DNA of 64,000 nucleotides from NCBI RefSeq assembly GCF_022024115.1, contig NZ_CP091792.1:248001-312000 (forward strand), given 5' to 3'. Position 1 is the first letter of the stretch; the number at the start of each line of letters is the position of its first letter. Source of the stretch: Prevotella communis. Lineage in GTDB: Bacteria > Bacteroidota > Bacteroidia > Bacteroidales > Bacteroidaceae. Both the position numbers and the translations under genes were made by a program. This document shows, one piece after another, positions 32,316-41,388 of the stretch. The notes below the pieces were generated by a model. That model made no database searches, was not told where the DNA came from, and saw only the letters and a list, made by a program, of their open reading frames with translations.

Positions 32316-33770
32316 TTATTTTTGAAGGAAACCATTAACTTTCTGTGCAGTCTGACGACCACTAGCCATGGCGCGAACCACGAGTGAGGCACCGTTGGCG
32401 GCATCACCGCAGACGAAGACGTTGGCAGGGTACTCGGGGTGCTCGGGCTTCAGGAAACCCATGGCGAGGAGTACCAGTTCGGCCTTGATGACTTCGGGTT
32501 TGCCCTTCTCTATCATGATAGGACGACCACCGTCGGGGTTGGGCTTCCAGTCTATCTCTTGTACCTTCACGCCGGTAAGTTTGCCATCCTTACCCAGGAA
32601 CTCCAGGGTGTTGATGTTCCAGCGGCGGGTGCAGCCCTCCTCATGACTGGATGTGGTCTTGAGGGTGCGAGGCCACTCGGGCCAGGGGTTCTTGGGATCC
32701 TCGGGTCCCTCAACGGGCTTGGGCATAATCTCAATCTGGGTGACGCTCTTGCAGCCCTGGCGGTGGGCCGTACCGATACAGTCGGAACCTGTGTCACCAC
32801 CACCGATGACCAGCACATCCTTGCCCTTGGCGGTGACGCGTTCGTCCTTGCTGAACTCCATGCCTGCGAGGACGCGGTTCTGCTGAGACAGCATCTCGAG
32901 GGCGAAGTGTACGCCCTTGAGTTCGCGGCCGGGAGCCTTGAGGTCACGGGCGGTGGGGGTGCCGGTTGAGATGACTACTGCGTCGTATTGCTGCGACAGG
33001 GTCGCAACAGACAGGATGGAGGAACCCGCCGGAGAACCGGCGGGCGTGGTGGCTGCGGAACTGTCGGGCGTGGTGGCGGAACCCGCCGGAGAACCGGTGG
33101 GAGTGGTGGCTGCGGAGGTGATTTCGGTGCCGTAGCGGAAATCGATGCCCTCCTGTTCGAGCAGGGCGATGCGGCGGTCGATAACGGCCTTATTCAGTTT
33201 AAAATTAGGGATACCGTAGCGGAGCAGACCGCCGGCAGCTTCGTTTTTCTCAAACACGGTAACGGTATATCCCATGTGGTTGAGGTCGTTAGCGGCAGCG
33301 AGTCCGGCAGGACCGGCACCAATCACTGCCACCTTCTTACCGTTGCGAGCGATATCGGTCTTAGGCACGATGAAGCCCTCCTGGAAGGCCATCTCGGTGA
33401 TGGCTGCCTCGTCCTCACGGTTGGTGGTCGGCTCGTGGTTGAAGCGGTTGAGCACGCAGGCCTTCTCGCAGAGTGCAGGGCAGATGCGGCCGGTGAACTC
33501 GGGGAAGGGGTTGGTGCTGTTGAGCAGACGGTAGGCCAACTCAAAGTCGCCTTTGTACAGGGCGTCGTTCCACTCGGGTGCTTTGTTGCCCAGCGGACAG
33601 GCCCAGTGGCAGAAGGGTACGCCGCAATCCATACAGCGGCTGGCCTGCAGTTTGCGTTCGCGAGTAGAGAGCGTCTGCTCTACCTCGCCAAAATCGTGGA
33701 TTCTATCGTGAATCGGACGGTATCCCGCCTCCTGGCGGTGTATCTCTAAAAATGCTTTTGGATTTCCCAT
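32316..33770 (-). CDS. gltD: Glutamate synthase small subunit
   Basis: 484 residues. N-terminal Cys clusters for two 4Fe-4S centres: CMDCGVPFCHWACPLGN (about 46) and CPALCEKACVL (about 98). FAD site VAVIGAGPAGLAAANDL (about 150), NAD(P)H site VLVIGGGDTGSDCIGTA (about 320). Passes electrons from NAD(P)H to GltB. Residues about 215-255 (SAATTPTGSPAG...) are a low-complexity insertion between the strand ending GTEI and YDAVV, made of CCCGCCGG palindromes. Downstream partner of gltB. Confidence 0.93.
   Translation of the reverse strand: MGNPKAFLEIHRQEAGYRPIHDRIHDFGEVEQTLSTRERKLQASRCMDCGVPFCHWACPLGNKAPEWNDALYKGDFELAYRLLNSTNPFPEFTGRICPALCEKACVLNRFNHEPTTNREDEAAITEMAFQEGFIVPKTDIARNGKKVAVIGAGPAGLAAANDLNHMGYTVTVFEKNEAAGGLLRYGIPNFKLNKAVIDRRIALLEQEGIDFRYGTEITSAATTPTGSPAGSATTPDSSAATTPAGSPAGSSILSVATLSQQYDAVVISTGTPTARDLKAPGRELKGVHFALEMLSQQNRVLAGMEFSKDERVTAKGKDVLVIGGGDTGSDCIGTAHRQGCKSVTQIEIMPKPVEGPEDPKNPWPEWPRTLKTTSSHEEGCTRRWNINTLEFLGKDGKLTGVKVQEIDWKPNPDGGRPIMIEKGKPEVIKAELVLLAMGFLKPEHPEYPANVFVCGDAANGASLVVRAMASGRQTAQKVNGFLQK
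33005..33125. repeat. In-frame CCCGCCGG palindromes in gltD
   Basis: GAACCCGCCGGAGAACCGGC (then GGG) and GAACCCGCCGGAGAACCGGT alternate with GTGGTGGCTGCGGA. The arms CCCGCCGG/CCGGCGGG pair perfectly in the first copy. Confidence 0.75.
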
Positions 33771-33775
33771 CTTAA

Positions 33776-33841
33776 TACATTAAACATTAAAGATTAAACA
33801 TTAAACGTTAAACATTAAACATTAAAGATTAAACATTAAAT
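33776..33841. repeat. ACATTAAACATTAA spacer array (gltB/gltD)
   Basis: About six units of a 10-11-base motif (ACATTAAACATTAAAGATTA) occupy the whole gltB-gltD junction. The same array lies between glnK and amtB (39133-39165) and between pyrG and the next gene (45531-45559). Confidence 0.8.
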
Positions 33842-33843
33842 GA

Positions 33844-36800
33844 TTAATAGTCGCGCTGGATGTCGGCAATCTTCTCGTGGAGCTTCTTCATCTTCTCCTC
33901 CTCGAGCACGCGCTTGTACTCGATGGGCACTACCTGGATGAAGTCCTCGATGTAGCGGTGCCAGTCGTCGAGCATGCGGCCTGCGAGGGCTGAACCCGTG
34001 TGCAGGTAGTGCTGGCGGATGAGCTCGAGCAGTTCCTTGCGGCTGACGCTGTCCTCAACCAGCGAGAGTTCCACCATGTCCATGTTGCAGAAGTAATCGA
34101 ACGTGTGGTCGGGGTCGTAAACATAGGCCACACCGCCTGACATACCTGCGGCGAAGTTGCGTCCTGTCTTGCCCAGCACCACCACGCGACCGCCAGTCAT
34201 GTACTCACAGCAGTGGTCGCCGGCACCCTCAATCACGGCGATGGCACCAGAGTTGCGCACGCCAAAGCGTTCGCCCACCTTACCGTTGATGTAGAGTTCA
34301 CCAGAGGTGGCACCATAGAGACCGGTGTTACCAGCGATGATATTCTCCTCGGCCTTGAAGTCGTCGCTGCGACGGGCAGGAGGCAGGATAGAGATACGAC
34401 CGCCAGAGAGACCCTTACCGAAGTAGTCGTTGGTCTCGCCCTCAAGGCGCAGATCCAGACCCTTCACGGCAAAGGCACCGAAGCTCTGGCCGGCAGAGCC
34501 CTTGAACTTGATCTTGATGGTGCCGTCGGGCAGACCGTCCTCACCGTATTTCTTGGCAATCACACCACTGAGCATGGTACCCACGGCACGGTCGGTATTC
34601 TTGATGGCATAGTCGAGTGTCACCTCTTCCTGCTCGTCGATAGCCTTTTGGGCAGCCTTGATCATCTCCTCGTCCTTCACGCCAGTCACCTTGGTGTAGG
34701 CGCCGCGGTCCCAGTACAGGGCCTTGTCGGTAGCGGGCTTGTGGAGCAGGCGGGCGAAGTCGATGGTGCGCCATTTCCCGACGGCGGCGGAACCCGATGC
34801 TGATGCCTCGGGCACAGTGGCTTCTATGAGCTCGGTATGACCGATGATTTCCTTGAGGCTCTTCACGCCAATCTCGGCCAGGTATTCGCGTACCTGCTCA
34901 GCCAGGAAGGTGAAGTAGTTGACCACGTACTCAGCCCTTCCCTCAAAGTGCTTGCGCAACTCAGGATTCTGGGTGGCCACACCCATAGGACAAGTGTTGG
35001 TGTTGCACTTACGCATCATCACGCAGCCCAGCACAATCAGGGGAAGCGTACCAAACGAGAACTCGTCGGCACCCAGCATCGCCATGATGATGACATCCTT
35101 AGCAGTCTTCAACTGACCGTCGGTCTGCAGGCGCACCTGATTGCGCAGGCCGTTGATGACCAGTGTCTGCTGCGTCTCAGCCAGTCCTATTTCAGGGCTG
35201 ATACCTGCGAAGCGCATACTTGATGCAGGGCTGGCACCCGTACCGCCCTCGGCACCTGAGATGACGATGAGGTCGGCCTTGGCCTTAGCCACACCGGCGG
35301 CAATGGTTCCCACGCCACTCTCAGCTACGAGCTTCACACTGACGGCAGCCGTTGGGTTGATATTCTTCAGGTCGAAGATGAGCTGTGCCAGGTCCTCGAT
35401 ACTGTAGATGTCGTGATGAGGTGGGGGAGAGATGAGCGAGATGCCGGGGATGGCGTTACGCGTCTTGGCGATAATCTCGTTGACCTTAAAGCCAGGCAGT
35501 TGTCCGCCCTCACCAGGTTTTGCACCCTGTGCCACCTTGATCTGTATCTCTTCTGCATTCACCAGGTACTCGGCGGTTACACCAAAGCGGCCACTGGCAA
35601 TCTGCTTGGTCTTTGAACTCAGACTCACGCCATCCACTTCTGAGTGATAGCGCGTGTTGTCCTCACCACCCTCACCGGTGTTACTGCGTGTACCCAGTTT
35701 GTTCATGGCCAGAGCCAGTGCCTCGTGGGCCTCGATGCTCAAAGCACCAAACGACATGGCACCTGTTACGAAGTGCTTCACGATGCTCTCAACGGGCTCT
35801 ACCTCGTCGAGGGAGACGGAAGACCCTCCCCCCTGCCCCTCCCTGTCATGGAGGGGAGTAGTAACTTTCTTGAATCGAAGGAAGTCACGCAAGAAGATGG
35901 GAGATTCTTTCTCGTCAACCAATTTTGACCACTCTTTAAACTTCTCGTACGAGCCTTGACGGCAGGCCAGTTGCAGTTTGGCGATGGTCTCGGGGTTCCA
36001 GGCGTGCTTGATACCGTCCTTGCGCCAAGCAAACTGACCCTGGTTCTGCAGCACGGCTGTATTTGTCGCTGTGGCACAGCGACCTACTCCACCTGCCGCA
36101 TGCAGACGGATGGCATCGCGTGCAATCTCCTTCAGGCCCACGCCACCGATGGTGCTCACCTCGGTACCGAAGTAGCGGCGCAGCAGGTCTTCGCTCAGTC
36201 CGATGCTCTCGAATATCTTGGCACCGCGATAGGAGCGGATGGTAGAGATACCCATCTTGGACATAATCTTCTTCAGACCCTTGTCCACCGCCTTGATGTA
36301 GTTCTTCTCGGCTGTGGCGTACTCCTCCTGAATCTTGTGGTGCTTCACCAGGTCATCAAGTACGGCGAACGTCATGTAAGGACACAGGGCGCTGGCACCA
36401 TAGCCCAGCAGCAGGGCAGCGTGCATCACCTCGCGAATCTCACCGCTCTCAACAATCAGGGCGGTCTGCACACGTTTGCCCACGCTAATCAGGTAGTGGT
36501 GAACGGCACTGACAGCCAGCAGTGATGGGATGGCTGCATGCTTCTCGTCGAGGTCGCGGTCAGAGAGGATGATGTAGTTTACACCCTCGTCTACACTGGC
36601 TTCAGCCTGATGACACAGATTGTCGAGCGCCTTACGAAGTCCTTCCTCGCCCTTTGCTATCTCAAAGAGGATAGGCAACTTCTTGGTGTTGAAGCCCTTG
36701 TAGCGGATGTTACAAAGTATATCAAGTTGTGTGTTGGTCAGTACGGGTTGTGGCAGGCGCACCATCTTACAGTTGGATGCATCGGGCGTCAGGATATTCG

Positions 36801-38499
36801 TTCCCACAGCACCGATATACTCCGTCAGACTCATCACGAGTTCCTCGCGGATGGGGTCGATGGCAGGGTTGGTGACCTGTGCAAACTGCTGACGGAAGTA
36901 GTTGAAGAGAATTTGCGGACGGTCACTGATGACGGCCAGCGGGGTGTCGTTACCCATGGCGGCTACAGGTTCCTGTCCGGCTGTAGCCATGGGGATGATG
37001 GTCTTGTCGATATCCTCCTGACCGAAGCCGAAGGTCACCAGTTTGGCGTTGAGGTTGCTCACGCCGTTGTCCACCTTACGTCCGCTCTTCAGTTTCTCCA
37101 GCTGTACGCGGTTCTCGTTCAGCCACTCGCGGTAGGGATGGGCCTTGGCCAGTTTCTCCTTGATCTCGCCATCATAGTAGATTTTGCCTTCCTGTGTGTC
37201 AATCAGTAGGATCTTACCGGGCTGCAGACGACCCTTCGATACTACGTCGCCGGGTTCGAAGTCCATCACGCCAACCTCCGAGGCTACCACCATCATACCC
37301 TGCTTGGTGATGGTATAGCGGCTGGGGCGCAGACCGTTTCTGTCGAGCATACCACCTGCGTAGCGGCCATCGCTGAACAGCAGGGCTGCGGGACCGTCCC
37401 AGGGCTCCATCAGGATAGAATGATATTCGTAGAACGCCTTCAAGTCTTCGCTGATGGGGTTCTTGTCGTTAAAGCTCTCGGGCACCAGGATGGCCATGGC
37501 CTGAGGCAGTGAGAGACCGCTCATCATCAGGAACTCGAACACGTTGTCGAGACTGGCAGAGTCGCTCATACCTTCCTGCACAATGGGGCGCAGGTCCTTG
37601 ATGTCACCCAGCGCCTCACTGTTCAGCACGCTCTCGCGGGCCTTCATCCATCCGCGGTTACCACGGATGGTGTTGATTTCACCGTTGTGGGCCAGCAGGC
37701 GGAAAGGCTGTGCCAGTTTCCATTTTGGGAAGGTGTTCGTAGAGAAACGTGAGTGGACTAAAGCCAGTCCGCTCGTAAAGTAATCGTTAGACAGGTCGGG
37801 GAAGTAGCGGCGCAGTTGTCCGCTGGTCAGCATGCCCTTATAGATAATATTCTTTGAAGAAAGGGAGCAAATGTAGAAATCGGACTCTCCCCCCTGCCCC
37901 TCCCTGTGAGGGAGGGGAGTAGATGCCTCCATTTTGGCTACCCTATTCTCGATTCTCTTCCTTATTATATATAATGTGCGCTCGAATGCCTTCTCCTCTT
38001 CGTCTGGAGTGTAATCACTCCCCTCCATTACAGGGAGGGGATGGGGGGTGGGTCCCCTCTTTACAAATATCTGCTTAATGTCGGGTTCCACCTCACGGGC
38101 AGCCACGCCCAGTACCTCCGGGTTGGTGGGCACCGTGCGCAGGTGCATCAGTTGCAGTCCCTCGCGCTCGATCTCCTCTATCATCACGCTCAGTATCTGC
38201 TGTTGGGCCTTCTCGTCTTTAGGCAGAAAAACCAGTCCGGTACCATATTTTCCTTTTTCAGGTACGGGAATACCCTGAAGAAGAATAAACTCGTGGGGAA
38301 TCTGTACCATGATACCCGCACCGTCGCCGGTCTTGTCGCGTGTCTCGGCACCACGGTGTTCCATGTTCTCAAGCACCTTCAGTGCATTGTCCACCAATTC
38401 ATGACTCTTGCCGCCATGAATATTCACCACCATGCCCACGCCGCAGGCATCATGCTCATACTCACTCTGGTAGAGTCCTTTTCTTTCGCTTCTTTCCAT
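33844..38499 (-). CDS. gltB: Glutamate synthase large subunit
   Basis: 1551 residues. The class II glutaminase Cys is at DACGVG (residue 19, after a propeptide). Central and FMN domains: GALSIEAHEALALAMNKLGTRSNTGEGGED (about 925), KPGEGGQLPG, ISGAEGGTGASP (about 1085); the iron-sulfur Cys set is LGCVMMRKCNTNTCPMGVATQ (about 1165). C-terminal beta-helix GxxxG repeats. Makes two Glu from Gln and 2-oxoglutarate. Four palindromic insertions stay in frame (residues about 147-161, 192-205, 879-892, 1229-1239), all in loops between conserved blocks. Transcribed with gltD and divergent from glnK. Confidence 0.95.
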   Translation of the reverse strand: MERSERKGLYQSEYEHDACGVGMVVNIHGGKSHELVDNALKVLENMEHRGAETRDKTGDGAGIMVQIPHEFILLQGIPVPEKGKYGTGLVFLPKDEKAQQQILSVMIEEIEREGLQLMHLRTVPTNPEVLGVAAREVEPDIKQIFVKRGPTPHPLPVMEGSDYTPDEEEKAFERTLYIIRKRIENRVAKMEASTPLPHREGQGGESDFYICSLSSKNIIYKGMLTSGQLRRYFPDLSNDYFTSGLALVHSRFSTNTFPKWKLAQPFRLLAHNGEINTIRGNRGWMKARESVLNSEALGDIKDLRPIVQEGMSDSASLDNVFEFLMMSGLSLPQAMAILVPESFNDKNPISEDLKAFYEYHSILMEPWDGPAALLFSDGRYAGGMLDRNGLRPSRYTITKQGMMVVASEVGVMDFEPGDVVSKGRLQPGKILLIDTQEGKIYYDGEIKEKLAKAHPYREWLNENRVQLEKLKSGRKVDNGVSNLNAKLVTFGFGQEDIDKTIIPMATAGQEPVAAMGNDTPLAVISDRPQILFNYFRQQFAQVTNPAIDPIREELVMSLTEYIGAVGTNILTPDASNCKMVRLPQPVLTNTQLDILCNIRYKGFNTKKLPILFEIAKGEEGLRKALDNLCHQAEASVDEGVNYIILSDRDLDEKHAAIPSLLAVSAVHHYLISVGKRVQTALIVESGEIREVMHAALLLGYGASALCPYMTFAVLDDLVKHHKIQEEYATAEKNYIKAVDKGLKKIMSKMGISTIRSYRGAKIFESIGLSEDLLRRYFGTEVSTIGGVGLKEIARDAIRLHAAGGVGRCATATNTAVLQNQGQFAWRKDGIKHAWNPETIAKLQLACRQGSYEKFKEWSKLVDEKESPIFLRDFLRFKKVTTPLHDREGQGGGSSVSLDEVEPVESIVKHFVTGAMSFGALSIEAHEALALAMNKLGTRSNTGEGGEDNTRYHSEVDGVSLSSKTKQIASGRFGVTAEYLVNAEEIQIKVAQGAKPGEGGQLPGFKVNEIIAKTRNAIPGISLISPPPHHDIYSIEDLAQLIFDLKNINPTAAVSVKLVAESGVGTIAAGVAKAKADLIVISGAEGGTGASPASSMRFAGISPEIGLAETQQTLVINGLRNQVRLQTDGQLKTAKDVIIMAMLGADEFSFGTLPLIVLGCVMMRKCNTNTCPMGVATQNPELRKHFEGRAEYVVNYFTFLAEQVREYLAEIGVKSLKEIIGHTELIEATVPEASASGSAAVGKWRTIDFARLLHKPATDKALYWDRGAYTKVTGVKDEEMIKAAQKAIDEQEEVTLDYAIKNTDRAVGTMLSGVIAKKYGEDGLPDGTIKIKFKGSAGQSFGAFAVKGLDLRLEGETNDYFGKGLSGGRISILPPARRSDDFKAEENIIAGNTGLYGATSGELYINGKVGERFGVRNSGAIAVIEGAGDHCCEYMTGGRVVVLGKTGRNFAAGMSGGVAYVYDPDHTFDYFCNMDMVELSLVEDSVSRKELLELIRQHYLHTGSALAGRMLDDWHRYIEDFIQVVPIEYKRVLEEEKMKKLHEKIADIQRDY
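34783..34812. repeat. In-frame GGAACCCGA...TCGGGCAC element in gltB
   Basis: GGCGGAACCCGATGCTGATG then CCTCGGGCACA: arms CCCGA/TCGGG. Flanking GGAACCCG and CGGGCAC match the elements in gltD and GH95, so this appears to be the same family with a different stem. Confidence 0.55.
35824..35863. repeat. In-frame CTCCCTGTCATGGAGGGG palindrome in gltB
   Basis: CCTCCCCCCTGCCCCTCCCT then GTCATGGAGGGGAGTAG. Encodes TPLHDREGQGGGS on the minus strand. Confidence 0.75.
37884..37923. repeat. In-frame CTCCCTGTGAGGGAGG palindrome in gltB (2)
   Basis: ACTCTCCCCCCTGCCCCTCC then CTGTGAGGGAGGGGAGTAG; the fullest copy of the family. Encodes [14 protein letters not shown]. Confidence 0.8.
38015..38058. repeat. 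In-frame palindrome in gltB (3), opposite orientation
   Basis: CACTCCCCTCCATTACAGGG then AGGGGATGGGGGGTGGG. The long GC arm lies on the other side compared with 37884, so the element is inverted here and read in another frame (TPHPLPVMEGSDYTP). Confidence 0.75.
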
Positions 38500-38540
38500 A
38501 TTATCCTAAATAAAACTTCTCTTATCTATAAAATCGGGCG

Positions 38541-38548
38541 CAAAATTA
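38541..38548 (-). promoter_or_regulatory. -7 box (TAATTTTG) of gltB
   Basis: CAAAATTA on the plus strand, 42 bases upstream of gltB. Confidence 0.65.
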
Positions 38549-38610
38549 TATCAAACTGTAAGAAAAACAAATATTTTACTGCCCTTTTAATCTACATTTT
38601 TTGCTAAAAT

Positions 38611-38660
38611 AACAAATTGTAAGCAAAGACGTATGTTTTTATTGCAGATTGTAATTTGTG
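38611..38660. promoter_or_regulatory. Dyad between gltB and glnK with GCAGATTGTAA
   Basis: ACAAATTGTAAGCAA (38612-38626) faces TTGCAGATTGTAATTTGT (38643-38659): arms ACAAATT/AATTTGT and GCAA/TTGC are inverted. AAAATTGTAAATCG follows. The intergenic region serves two divergent nitrogen promoters, so an operator is plausible. Confidence 0.45.
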
Positions 38661-38716
38661 TAAAAATTGTAAATCGAAAGCCGGGGAAGATGTCTTTCTA
38701 TGTCGGGGAAAGGTCG

Positions 38717-38724
38717 TAATTTTG
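38717..38724 (+). promoter_or_regulatory. -7 box (TAATTTTG) of glnK-amtB
   Basis: 57 bases before glnK. Confidence 0.65.
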
Positions 38725-38780
38725 CCAGCGAATTCAGAATAGTCACAGTGACAAGTAGTATTAATTAAAGGTATTAAGGT

Positions 38781-39128
38781 ATGAAAAAGATTGAAGCAAT
38801 TATCCGTAAGACCAAGTTTGAAGAGGTCAAGGAAGCCCTGCTGACGTCGGATATCAACTGGTTTGAGTATCACGACGTGCATGGTATCGGACAGAGCCGC
38901 CAGGAACGTATCTACCGTGGTGTGATGTATTCTACGGATGTCATCGAGCGTGTAGCCATCACCATTGTTTGTCGTGACCAGTTCTTGGATCCCACCATCA
39001 AAGTACTGCTTGAGGTGGCCCATACAGGTGAGGTCGGTGACGGACGTATCTTTGTGAGTGATGTGCTGGAGACCTATTCTATTCGCACAGGCGAGAAGGG
39101 TGACACCGTACTGAGAGACAAGAAATAG
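38781..39128 (+). CDS. glnK: P-II nitrogen regulatory protein
   Basis: 115 residues. MKKIEAIIRKTKFEEVKEAL is the P-II start. The T-loop region (HGIGQSRQERIYRGVMY) keeps the Tyr of the modifiable position in the RIYRG context. VIERVAITIVCRD and the B-loop HTGEVGDGRIFVSDV (about 84-98) bind ATP/2-oxoglutarate. Binds AmtB and senses nitrogen state. First gene before amtB with a 45-base spacer of ACATTAAA repeats. Confidence 0.93.
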   Translation: MKKIEAIIRKTKFEEVKEALLTSDINWFEYHDVHGIGQSRQERIYRGVMYSTDVIERVAITIVCRDQFLDPTIKVLLEVAHTGEVGDGRIFVSDVLETYSIRTGEKGDTVLRDKK

Positions 39129-39173
39129 TTCGACATTAAACATTAAAAATAAAACATTAAGATTTTCAGGATT

Positions 39174-40430
39174 ATGAACGAAATAGGAATTTCACTCGAT
39201 ACCGTATGGATGCTATTAGCGGCCATGTTGGTTTTCTGGATGCAGCCCGGTTTTGCGCTGTGTGAGGCTGGTTTTACACGTAGTAAGAACACGGCAAACA
39301 TCCTGATGAAGAACTTCGTCGACTTCATGTTCGGTTCTTTGTTGTTCTTCTTCCTTGGTTTCGGTATTATGTTTGGTGCCGATACCCTGGGTGGTTTCAT
39401 TGGTATGCCCAACTTTGGCGACCTGAGCTTCTACGAGAGCGATCTGCCCGTAGAGGGATTCTTGATTTTCGAGACAGTATTCTGTGCTACCTCTGCCACC
39501 ATCGTCAGTGGTGCCATGGCTGAGCGCACCAAGTTCTCTATGTACCTTGTTTACAGTGCCGTTATCTCACTGATTATCTATCCTGTGGAGGGTCACTGGA
39601 CCTGGGGTGGTGGCTGGTTGTGTAATGATGCTGCTGACAGCTTCATGATGACCACCTTCGGTGATGTGTTCCATGATTTCGCGGGTTCTGCCATCGTTCA
39701 CTCTGTAGGTGGTGTGCTGGCCCTGATTGGTGCCCTGGCACTGGGTCCCCGTGTAGGCAAGTACGACAAGGACGGTAAGAGCCGTGCTATCCCCGGTCAT
39801 AATCTGGCTATGGCTGCTCTGGGTGTATTCATCCTCTGGTTGGGATGGTTTGGTTTCAACCCCGGTTCTCAGTTGGCTGCCAGCGGTGAGGTGAACCGCG
39901 TGGCTATCTCTCACGTGTTCCTGACCACCAACCTCGCTGCTGCTGCAGGTGGTGTTTCTACCATGTTCCTCACCTATATTAAGTATGGCAAGCCCTCACT
40001 CTCTTTGACGCTTAACGGTGTGCTGGCCGGTCTTGTAGGTATCACTGCCGGTTGTGACCTCGTATCACCTTTCGGTGCTGTCATCATCGGTCTGGTTTGC
40101 GGTATTGTCCTGGTTTACGCCATCGAGTTCATTGATCACAAGCTGCACATTGACGACCCTGTAGGTGCTAGCTCTGTACACGGTGTCTGCGGTATCCTGG
40201 GTACCATCATGACCGGTCTGCTGTCTGTCAGCAATGGTGCTTTCTACGGTCATGGCTGGGGATTCTTCGGTGCGGAGTGCTTCGGCGTATTCGTGATCGA
40301 CCTCTGGGCTGCTGTTTGCGGATTTATCCTGTTCTATGGTATTAAATATATCCACGGACTGCGTGTCAATAAGCGTATTGAGGAGGAAGGTCTCGATATC
40401 TATGAGCACGGAGAGGCTTGCTACAACTAA
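39174..40430 (+). CDS. amtB: Ammonium transporter
   Basis: 418 residues, mostly hydrophobic, with about 11 membrane segments. Amt motifs: MQPGFALCEAGFTRSKN (TM1-2), FHDFAGSAIVHSVGG (about 155-175, first pore His) and DDPVGASSVHGVCGILGTI (about 325, second His). Inner-membrane channel for ammonium, controlled by GlnK encoded just upstream. Confidence 0.95.
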   Translation: MNEIGISLDTVWMLLAAMLVFWMQPGFALCEAGFTRSKNTANILMKNFVDFMFGSLLFFFLGFGIMFGADTLGGFIGMPNFGDLSFYESDLPVEGFLIFETVFCATSATIVSGAMAERTKFSMYLVYSAVISLIIYPVEGHWTWGGGWLCNDAADSFMMTTFGDVFHDFAGSAIVHSVGGVLALIGALALGPRVGKYDKDGKSRAIPGHNLAMAALGVFILWLGWFGFNPGSQLAASGEVNRVAISHVFLTTNLAAAAGGVSTMFLTYIKYGKPSLSLTLNGVLAGLVGITAGCDLVSPFGAVIIGLVCGIVLVYAIEFIDHKLHIDDPVGASSVHGVCGILGTIMTGLLSVSNGAFYGHGWGFFGAECFGVFVIDLWAAVCGFILFYGIKYIHGLRVNKRIEEEGLDIYEHGEACYN

Positions 40431-40568
40431 TCATTAATTTAAATAAAACGATTATTTAACTGAAACGAATTGCCATAATTATCATAATTTATCCATAATG
40501 AAAATAATAGAAATTACGAGTCAATTATGTGTATTACGGCAATTTGTTTCCATAAAAAAGTAAAGCGT

Positions 40569-41285
40569 ATGAAGAAGATTGTTTTATTCGCATTGGGTAT
40601 GGCCATGAGCATGACCACCTTTGCACAGGACGAAGTAGAGACAACGATTAGTGCTGACGTTGTAAGTAGTTATATCTGGCGTGGTCAGGATTTGGGTAGC
40701 ACAGCTGTGCAGCCTACACTGGGCGTAGCCTATAAAGGTCTGTCGTTGACAGCCTGGGGCAGTTATGGACTCGTGAATCCTGCTGACACCAAGGAGTTTG
40801 ACCTGACGTTGGCTTATACCATTGGCGGACTGAACATCGGTATCACTGATTACTGGTTTAACCAGGCTGTTGGTGGTGATCCTCTGAACCGCTACTTTAA
40901 ATATGAGGCCCACGGCACCAACCATGTGTTTGAGGCTAACGTAGGATACGACTTTGGTGTGGCTTCACTCCAGTGGTTCACCAATTTCGCAGGAAACGAC
41001 GGTGTAAACAAGGACGGCAAGCGAGCCTACAGCAGTTATGTCGAGGCCATTGTCCCATTTAAACTCGCTTCTGTCGATTGGACTGCCACGGCTGGCGCCG
41101 TCCCGTTTGCTACCGATTTCTATAATGGCTGGACGAGTGGTTTCGCTGTAACCAACCTGTCGTTGAAAGCAACGAAGGATATAAAGGTTACGGACTCGTT
41201 CTCTGTCCCTGTGTTTGCACAGGTTGCTGCTAACCCTTGCACTCAGAATGCCTATTTTGTAGTAGGATTAACCCTGATACCATAG
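40569..41285 (+). CDS. Outer-membrane beta-barrel protein (TorF-like porin)
   Basis: 238 residues from MKKIVLFALGMAMSMTTFAQ, a signal peptide; the upstream frame start is not needed. After cleavage, ISADVVSSYIWRGQDLGSTAVQPTLGVAYKGL is the start of TorF/DUF-type putative porins, followed by alternating amphipathic strands and a C-terminal FVVGLTLIP. Located 139 bases after amtB with no clear promoter between, suggesting an outer-membrane entry route for nitrogen compounds co-expressed with AmtB. A terminator follows. Confidence 0.75.
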   Translation: MKKIVLFALGMAMSMTTFAQDEVETTISADVVSSYIWRGQDLGSTAVQPTLGVAYKGLSLTAWGSYGLVNPADTKEFDLTLAYTIGGLNIGITDYWFNQAVGGDPLNRYFKYEAHGTNHVFEANVGYDFGVASLQWFTNFAGNDGVNKDGKRAYSSYVEAIVPFKLASVDWTATAGAVPFATDFYNGWTSGFAVTNLSLKATKDIKVTDSFSVPVFAQVAANPCTQNAYFVVGLTLIP

Positions 41286-41317
41286 TTTGTTTTCAAAAAC
41301 TGCATTTTCTTTTACCG

Positions 41318-41354
41318 AAAGCGGAACATCCTTATTGGGTTTCCGCTTTTTTTC
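41318..41354 (+). terminator. Terminator of glnK-amtB-porin
   Basis: AAAGCGGAA...TTCCGCTTT followed by TTTT; immediately upstream of the next promoter. Confidence 0.85.
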
Positions 41355-41355
41355 G

Positions 41356-41363
41356 TATTTTTG
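41356..41363 (+). promoter_or_regulatory. -7 box (TATTTTTG) of fusion regulator gene
   Basis: 26 bases before the ATG at 41389. Confidence 0.7.
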
Positions 41364-41388
41364 CAACCGTTTTAAGCGATAACAGCAG

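Noticed and set aside
38604..39143. Minus-strand frame of 179 codons
   Set aside because: Shadow of glnK, which has a full P-II sequence on the plus strand.
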